Source: Oreohelix idahoensis (lineage: Eukaryota; Mollusca; Gastropoda; Stylommatophora; Oreohelicidae). Taken from it: 64,000 bases of DNA. Positions within the stretch are counted from its first letter, which is position 1; each line of letters begins with the position of its first letter. Of the stretch, positions 24,199-33,100 are shown in pieces. The DNA lies in assembly GCA_024509875.1 (NCBI GenBank), contig JAMPIV010004927.1, forward strand, positions 1 to 64,000, written 5' to 3'. The notes beneath the pieces are model-generated. The model worked only from the letters and a program-made list of their open reading frames with translations. It was not told the origin of the DNA and searched no databases. The position numbers and the translations under genes were made by a program.

Positions 24199-27100
24199 TT
24201 TCTGAAGAACATGGAAATGATTGAAATTACTACAGTGAAATTTAGTTTCATCATAAGAACATGGAAATGATTGAAATTACTACAGTGAAATTTAGTTTCG
24301 TCATAAGAACATGGAAATGATTGAAATTACTTCAGTGAAATTTAGTTTCGTCATAAAGTTAGTTATTTATCCTTTACAGGACGTGGCAATCAACCCCAGC
24401 TTTTATTGGCTGTTTGTGATTTTTCTAGGCAGTTTTTTCATTCAGTAGTTTGCCATTGCTTTCTGAACGGTACGGCGCTTATACCATTGTTAAAAATCCA
24501 CACAAAGCGATCTGCTACCAAACCGCCTGCAGCAGGTTTCGAACCTGGTATATCTGGATTATGAAACTGCGTTCATATCCATTAGGCCACAGACGCCGAC
24601 AGTTTCGTCATAAGAACATGGAAATGATTGAAATTACTTCAGTGAAATTTAGTTTCGTCATAAGAACATGGAAATGATTGAAATTACTTCAGTGAAATTT
24701 AGTTTCGTCATAAGAACATGGAAATGATTGAAATTACTTCAGTGAAATTTAGTTTCGTCATAAGAACATGGAAATGATTGAAATTACTTCAGTGACATTT
24801 AGTTTCGTCATAAGAACATGGAAATGGTTGAAATTACTTCAGTGAAATTTAGTTTCGTCATAAGAACATGGAAATAATTGAAATTACTTCAGTGAAATTT
24901 AGTTTCATCATAAGAACATGGAAATGATTGGAATTACTTCAGTGAAATTTAGTTTCGTCATAAGAACATGGAAATGATTGAAATTACTACAGTGAAATTT
25001 AGTTTCGTCATAAGGACATGGAAATGATTGAAATTACTTCAGTGAAATTTAGTTTCGTCATAAGAACATGGAAATGATTGAAATTACTACAGTGAAATTT
25101 AGTTTCGTCATAAGGACATGGAGCAGAAAGAGCACAACATAAATATCCCCCCCCCCCCCACTATGTTTTGGCGGGTGACTTACTCGTCCTGTTATATAAA
25201 ACGAACTGTGGAAAATCGCCCGTATTACTGCTACAACGCAAAATTTCTTCAAGACAAAATGTGCATGCAAGATTAAACGCATACTATAGCAGAGTAGTTT
25301 TAGTTAAAGATATCTTATCGACTTCCACGGACAGCTAAAATGGATGCCCTGAAAGGTGCGCTAAGGAAGCTTATTTGTCACATTAGAAGGAATCAGTGCG
25401 CTTTCTTTGGGCATGTTATGAGGGGAAATAAAAAAGCTGGAAAATACAGTAACAACAGGAAAGAATGAATGAGAAAAAAAAGATTAAGGAACGAAGATAG
25501 AAGATAATAGTTTGACATAGTGACATAGAAAGAATTCCACAACAGAAGTCATAAACAGTGCTGGAGACAAGATGTTTTGAAGAGACGTGATCACCTACGC
25601 CACTAGACATGGTACTTGAAGAAGACCTTAGCGACAGAAACACTGTAAAATCAAGAAACCAGACACGGACTACCACCTAGCAGAAATACTTAAGAAAACA
25701 AATAATATAGAAAATATTAAAAACACAGCCAATAAATATATACAACAAATATCAAAAGACAGCATTACTGTGTACACAGATGGATCCAAGGGAGAGGATG
25801 GCAAATTGGGGATAGGAATATATATTCCAATATGGAAAATGGCAAAAGAATATAGCATCACGGAAAATACATCCATTTTCACTGCAGAGATGGTGGCAAT
25901 ACTAAAAGCACTAGAAATATTCTCTAATAACCCTCCCAAAAAATTAACAGTTTTAACTGACTCTCTTTCAACAATTAAAGCACTTAGAAACTTACGAGAA
26001 TGTAGTAGACCTGATATAGCAGAGGAGATTTTTCTGGCTACTACATACTTATATTCCAGAGGATGTTCAGTATTAATTGCTTGGATACCTTCACATGTTG
26101 GCATAGAAGGAAATGAAAAGGCAGATAAAGAAGCCAAGAAAGGTAGATCTGATAAAAATCTAATAAATGTAGGGATGAGTAAATCAGAAATTAAGAGCTT
26201 AATTAAAGATTTAATAACAGATGAATGGAAAGCAGAGTGGGATAAAAATCTGAAAGGAAGACATGCATATAAGATGTTCAGGGCTCCAACAAGAAAATGT
26301 CAGATATCTAGGGAATTGAAAATTCCCAGTAATAAGAAACTTCTCAGACTACAGCTGGGAAAAGGCTATTTCAGAATAGAAGAACCTTACTGTGCAGGAT
26401 GTCTTCAAGACAATAATATAGAACATTTCTTGTTAAAGTGTAAGAGGTATGACCAAATAAGAATACCAATATTGGATTATTTGCAGGCATCCAGCTGGTG
26501 TAATGGCTTCAGCGTTGTACTGGCGACCAGGTGTTCATGGTTCAAACCCGGGCGTCAGCGTTTGAAGAAATGTTTACGGCCGGAAATTTGACTGAATAGC
26601 CTGAACGGCTCCTGTGATAAACCCTCTGTGGATGGGAAGGAGCGAAGCTCCTGACCGGGTTGGAAGGAAAGTCCTCAGGTTCCCCAGCCTCGCAATGACA
26701 TGTCATTGGGCCGAAGGGCTGAAAGCCCAAGTGCCGCTGGTTAAGAAAAAAAAAAAAAAACCTATAAATATAGGAGGAGGTGTTGAGAATAGACAGACCT
26801 AGGGAACTGCATAATATAGTCAAACAATATTTAACACGAACACATGTTAATATATAGTGGCTGGGAATGTGAAGGTCTGATGCTGTTCTTACAATGCATG
26901 TGACTTTAAACAGATGAAAATCAATTAAATATCTGGTAAAGTCTGTTATATAACTAGAACCACCAGGCCTATACACCCCTCCACTTTAATATTATTCTTG
27001 TTCATAGTTTCTTCTTGATTTTGTTTGTTTGTTTATTTGTTTTTTATTTTTCTATTTAACGTATAGGCCTAAGCACAATTGTGAGTATCCCTATTTTCAA

Positions 27101-30100
27101 ATGTGATGCCACTTTCTCATGTCGGCAGTTGTTCATATTATTTGAAATTGAAAACAATATATATCCTAATTATAACCCATCAGAGGTTGAACGGGATTTC
27201 TGTTTATCTTCATTAATTTAAAAAAATAAAAAAACTGTAAAATCACTAATAGTAGTTGTCTGCAATGTTCGACCGTCTGAGAAAAAAATACGCGTATTAT
27301 ACATATTTTATGGCAAAAAATAAAATACCCGTATAATATGTTGTTATACGTTAAATTAATATTCGTAAGTTTGACATGCGGCGCTTTCCATAGGTATAAC
27401 GTGAAACTACTGATTCTCGACTTGCACAATCCCGTATATGAACCGCTGCGGCTAGTCGATGGCGAAAATCCGGTGACTGGCAAAATATATTAATAATAAT
27501 AATAATAAATTCTTTAAGCACCAAACACGGCGCATAAGGCAGAAACCAGTGCTCTCCAGGTTGTTCGTTGTGACGCCACTCCTCTTAGCTCTTGCACATT
27601 ATTTAGGCCCAACGTTCTTCCTTCTCTTATTATTGTTCTTCTGAGTGTTTCTTTTGGTCTTCCTTTTTTCCTCTTACCCTCAGGAACCCAAGTGAGCGCC
27701 TGTAGTGGTATTCTGTTGTTTTGCATTCGTAGGACATGACCGATATATGACCATCGTCTTTTCCTTATATAGTCGGAGGCATATTTCTGCCTAGAGTCTT
27801 CTCTTATTTGTCGATTAGTCTTGAATTCTTTCCAACTGATGTTCATGAGTTTTCTAAGACATTTGTTCTCGAATGTATTCAGCTTGTTCTCCAATGATTT
27901 TGTTATTTTCCAACTCTCACAGCCGTATGTTAACACTGAGATAACATTTGAATTAAACAGACGAAGCTTGGTATGTATATTCAATGATCGTAATTTCCAA
28001 ATGTTAGATAATCTATTGAAGGCGCTAGCTGCCAAAGCAATTCTAGTATGGATTTCTCTTGTTGTGTCACCATCCTGAGTCATTTTACTGCCTAAATAAT
28101 TGAAACTTTCAACTTTCTGTAGTTTTTCCCCGTTCAAGATGATATCAAAGGTCTCGTTAGAAAAGTTCATAGCTTTAGTTTTAGAGGCATTTATTTGGAG
28201 ACCTATTTTAACCGAGAGATGACACAAATTATTTATTGCTTCTTGGGATTGTCTTGGTGTTGAACTTAAGAATGCTACATCATCTGCGAAATCCAGGTCC
28301 CCCAGGAATTTTCCATTTGTCCATTTTATACCCAATTGTTCATTGTGGGTATAGTTTCTCATAACCCAATCAATAGCTATTCCAAAAAGTAGTGGTGACA
28401 TAATACAGCCTTGTTTAACCCCTGTTTCTACTGTAAACCATTCTGTATTCCCTTTATTTGTTCTAACACAACATCTTGCATTGTCATATAGCGCTTTGAT
28501 TATATTCACATATTTTGTTGGAAAACCATAGATTGTAAGTATCTTCCACAATGATGGGCGGTGTAGACTATCAAAGGCTTTTTGAAAATCGACGAAGGTG
28601 ATAATAAGTGGCGATTGCCTTTCCACTGATTCTTCTATAATTGTTCTTAGTGTGAATATTTGATCAATACATGATCGTTTCGGCCTGAAACCCGCTTGTT
28701 CTTCTCTGATCTTTTCGTCAGCATGCAATTTAAGTCTTTCTAACATCATGCAACATAATAATTTTCCAGGTACTGATAATAGAGATATACCACGCCAGTT
28801 ATTACAGTCTGATAGATCACCTTTCTTCGGTAACTTTACAATAATACTGTCTTTCCATTGTTGTGGTGGTTGTTCTTCTCTCCATACTTCATTTATAATA
28901 TCTAAAATTCTCAAGAGGTTGTTGTCATTAACTGCTTTAATCATTTCCCCTGAAATTTCGTCAACTCCAGCAGCTTTAAAATTTTTTAATCTTAAAATAT
29001 ATTACCAAATGTTTAAAATCCAATAAACCATCAACAACTTTCCAGGCATAACGACTTCTCAACATAAATAGGTGTACGATCCGTTTGCAGCAAGATGGGC
29101 GAAATTGCACTCGAAACTCAATGCAGCCGGTATTTTTTGCTTGACCCTGAGTACATGGAACTGGCAGACCACCAACGAAGAGGTGATGATTGATTTTTAT
29201 GGACTAGGTCGAACAGGTGTTTCAGGACGTTGAGCAGCATGTGTTGATTGCAAATCAGCTATCACAGTTTCGTTCAGGCCATGGCATCTTTGGTCGAGAG
29301 GTTGCAAAAGTGTCCGCAAAAAGAATGCCAGCTTACCAGTGGTGGACAAACTATATACATACATATGTACCTACCTACCTACACATACATACATACAAGA
29401 ATGAGATAAAATGAAACATTCAAATTCACCACCTTGAAAAATCCCTAGGGCCGGCTCTGTAGCTAGTATCAGCTGTGGGGCGTTATGACAGATCCAAGAT
29501 TTTTAACTGTTCAACCTGCTTTCCTGCTGACGTTCATGCCGACGGACATAACTGTATCTAGTAGAAGCTGAAGGTCCTTTTCGTTTCCAGCTATTAAAAT
29601 AATTTGAGAATAGAACGGGAGCGGAATTGGCACGTTTTGACAGGATAAGTTGTATTGTCAAGGTAGTTGTGTGCTCCTTAGCAACCAACACAATATAAAC
29701 TTACCAAGCAGGATTATACGAGAGTTGCGTACTTTCTAATGTTTTGTATGGCACGGAGTGCTGGAAATGTCCAAATTATCCTCTTTCCACACAACCTGCC
29801 TAAGGAACATTCTTCAAATTTTTTTGGCCGAATACCATCTCCAACCAGGAACTGCTTACATGGTGCAGTCAAAAAAGCCACGCACACCACCATTACAGGC
29901 TGGAATTGGGTTGGCCATGTTTTCAGAAGGAACCCTGAAACCATCACCAGAGCTACTATGCCATGGATTCCAAAAGGACGGCGAAAGAGAGGCAGACCAA
30001 AGACAACCTGACGGAGAACATTTGCAGGCTGAGATGCAAAGCATGAACCAGAGTTGGGACACGGCACGAAGGATAGCCACCGACCGAGCAAAATGGGGAC

Positions 30101-33100
30101 AGTTTGTTGCTACCTTATAAGACGCCACTAGGCGTAATGGCCACTGACTTCTTTGTCAGTCAGGGGCTAAGTATCCAAGAAGAAGAAAAAGCAGGATTGT
30201 ACAGGGTCCAGCTGCCTCATCATATACATTCAATTGCTACAGAAACCAACACTACAAAAGAGAATTAAGCGTTAAGTATTGCTGTCTGCTAAAGAGCTAA
30301 CTTCTGTGCCGGGACCCATGTTCCTCTAACAGCGAAAACAAGCGGGAAGGGGAGATAAATAGAAATGGAAGAAGTCTGCATTTATTAGCAGAGCATGTAC
30401 TTAGAGATAAATAATTTCTTTGTGATAGATCAAACGGTATAGCAATTGCAGCCTGGTGGAACCAGGAAAAGAAAAACAACTAATATAATTTGCTATATAG
30501 GATAAAGAATACTATATACCCAATTTTATATCCCTCGTGGGGTTGAACCGGGTATTCCATGCATAAGATAAACCCAAGTTTTCTTGCGCACTGGACCAAA
30601 AACCAACCAAACCAATTTGTGAAAGGTCATCTTAACCAAAACTAAAGCTTTATTCCCCCCCCCCCCAACCCAGCCACATGTGTTTTAATTATATCACTTC
30701 ACAAGTCTAATTTCTTAATGTTGTAGGAAGGACGTCGGCTTGCTGAATTTCACAACATGTTGTTCTTTGAAACATCAGCCAAGTACAGCATCAATGTCGA
30801 CAAAATGTTCACAGATGCTGGTAGGTAACCATTTTTCCTACCTTCACTCTACTGAGAAATGGCGACATAAGGTGGCTTTCTTACTTACATTTATATGGAT
30901 GCATTCACAAGTGTTTAATTAAGAAGTTACGGAAATTCACCGAGCATTTTACTTCTTGAAACAACATTTTACGGCAATATCACATTAGAGAGCTTTTTTA
31001 TTATTAGCAGTAATAATGTAAGCATAAAAATATTCTTATTTAAAAATGTAATTGTCATCAATTCTGTCACATGCTGTTAATAGAAATAATTGATCGAGTA
31101 CTATGTTAGTGCAGCGGTAGACAATCTCGGAGCTCTCTAAAATTCTAGTATTTGACTTGTGCAATCAATGCATCTCATATGTAGCCTTTATCACTGCTAA
31201 GCGATCTGTTTCTTGCAATTCCATCGAAATAAAATTCAAACGAAATGATATTTTACAGAATTTTAACTTCATTTCAAAGAAAAAGATCGCTTTCCTGTCG
31301 TGTAAGTAAAGATAGTCCCATAGCAGATATATACTGCCGTAGGGGAGTGAAATGTTAGCGACTTCACTATACTAGTTCCAGCTTCGAGAGGTGGGGGTGA
31401 CCTGTTTCCTTCCTTGCTGCCTCTTCCTTCCCTAACTCAAGAGCGGAGTCAGGTACCCATTTACAACTGGGTAGACTAGAGCTACCGTGTTTTGAATCCG
31501 GCATCGTTACCGCAAGAGGCCAGCGCTCTAACCACTTTGAATCAGACGTTCTCCTGTCTTATACAGTTCATGAATTACGTGAATGTTAATAAGATAGCTC
31601 GTGGATTTTCACTGGGAACACGGGAAAATATGTCTTATATCCTGGGGATACGGAGCTTTTAAATACCGGTGGGAGAGAGCTAGCCTGAAATTTCCCAAGC
31701 TTATAAATCATTTCTTTTTCTCCCTTTCATCACCTAGAGATCTGCCAAATTATCCTCTATCGTCTGCCAGTAGATCACGTGACTGGGAGCCGACCCCTGT
31801 GTTAGTGTAAATAACTTTTTCTCAACATTTAAATTGTTTATGAACAGGACTGGTTACTTTTGGTTTTCTTTTACATTTATGTATGCATTTATTCGCAAGA
31901 AGCGTGATACTATTTGTATTTTGGAAACAAATATTATTCCTCTGTGTGCAAGAAAGGAACAACGAATATACAATGAATGACCTGTCCAAGGCAAAATAAA
32001 ACCGTCACATTTTTATGAGTGTAGTAAAATCTATAACGGTTGGCTGCCTCTTGTGGTTCTGGGAGGTCTCTAATACGATAAACAAAGAATATGTTAACTG
32101 TTTCCTCAAGCCTGTCGTGAAGCAACTAATCTGTGACTGAACATGGTGTTGGCAATATCTCACGTAAAACAAATTGCTAAGAAAAAAAACATAGCTGTAA
32201 GAGCATATGAATTATTTTGTGTAGTTACCCGCAAGGGGACTAGCTGCAATAGGTGGACCCATGTTGTAAAAGTTGATTTGCCGTTGCCCTAAAGACGCCA
32301 TTAGGCGTGATGGGAAATAATGGCAAAGAAAACCTATCTGCTGTTGCCCTAAGACGCCACTAGGCGTAATGGCCACTGACTGCTTTGACGGTCGGTGGCT
32401 AAGGACGGAAGAAGAAGAAGATGTTGTAAAAGCAGCAAAAAGATTGATTAACTGCTGGGTGATAAGTATAATGTGTACCATTGTCATGCAACATTATGAT
32501 AGACTTATTCCAGTGTTATCTAACTTATATTCGACACACAACGCCCCTCTTATACAACTACCCTCTTATACAGAAAATGCCTGCTTTGTGTTTAACAAAA
32601 CAAAAACTGTAGCAATCGGTAATGGCACGAAATCAGCATTGAAAATAAAAGCATTGGGATGCAAAGGAGTTCACGAGGCGCACATGTGAAATGCAGGAAT
32701 AGACCCGTACAAAGACGTGGAAGATCATCATCGCAGAGATTCCTCGAAACAGGCAACCTTCAAGTCTCACTTTGCCTGAAGAACGCTAAGGGTCGAGTAA
32801 CAGCAATAGGCCGGTCCAACCTCACAATGTCCATTACGCTGGAACATGTTGAGAACACAGTATTGCACATTAAGCTTAGAAAAATCACTCGAACCCTGGA
32901 CTTCGTGCCACCCTTTACCTGGTCAAATACGTGCAAAATGATTCCATATTGGATAGATGACAGGTGAGGAGAGCTGGGAAGTGGCTTTTGTGCAGGATGT
33001 GACTATTCCTTAGGTCTTAGGAGAGATCAGAACCAGGGCATGGTATTCTATTTTGGCCCTTAATATTTGAAGAGACCCTGGATGGCGAGTAATCCTCAGT

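Larger units (their letters stand above)
25654..27233 (+). mobile_element. LINE copy D: 5'-truncated, A-rich 3' end, with nested SINE
   Basis: A perfect 12-bp duplication ACTGTAAAATCA flanks it (25642-25653 and 27234-27245). It belongs to the same family as copy C but starts later, at the sequence AGAAACCAGACACGG. It lies in LINE remnant G within Rab intron 3. Confidence 0.88.

Noticed and set aside
24085..24270. Tyr/Ile-repeat open frames over the TA tracts (also 54713-55005)
   Set aside because: They are translations of (TA)n microsatellites and have no coding character.
24541..24600. tRNA-Arg-like genes at 24.5 kb and 39.9 kb
   Set aside because: The A- and B-boxes belong to SINE heads with TSDs. 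The acceptor stem cannot be closed as a true tRNA.
29350..29400. ACAT/CTAC tract as a telomeric or regulatory repeat
   Set aside because: It is a short imperfect microsatellite with no further context.
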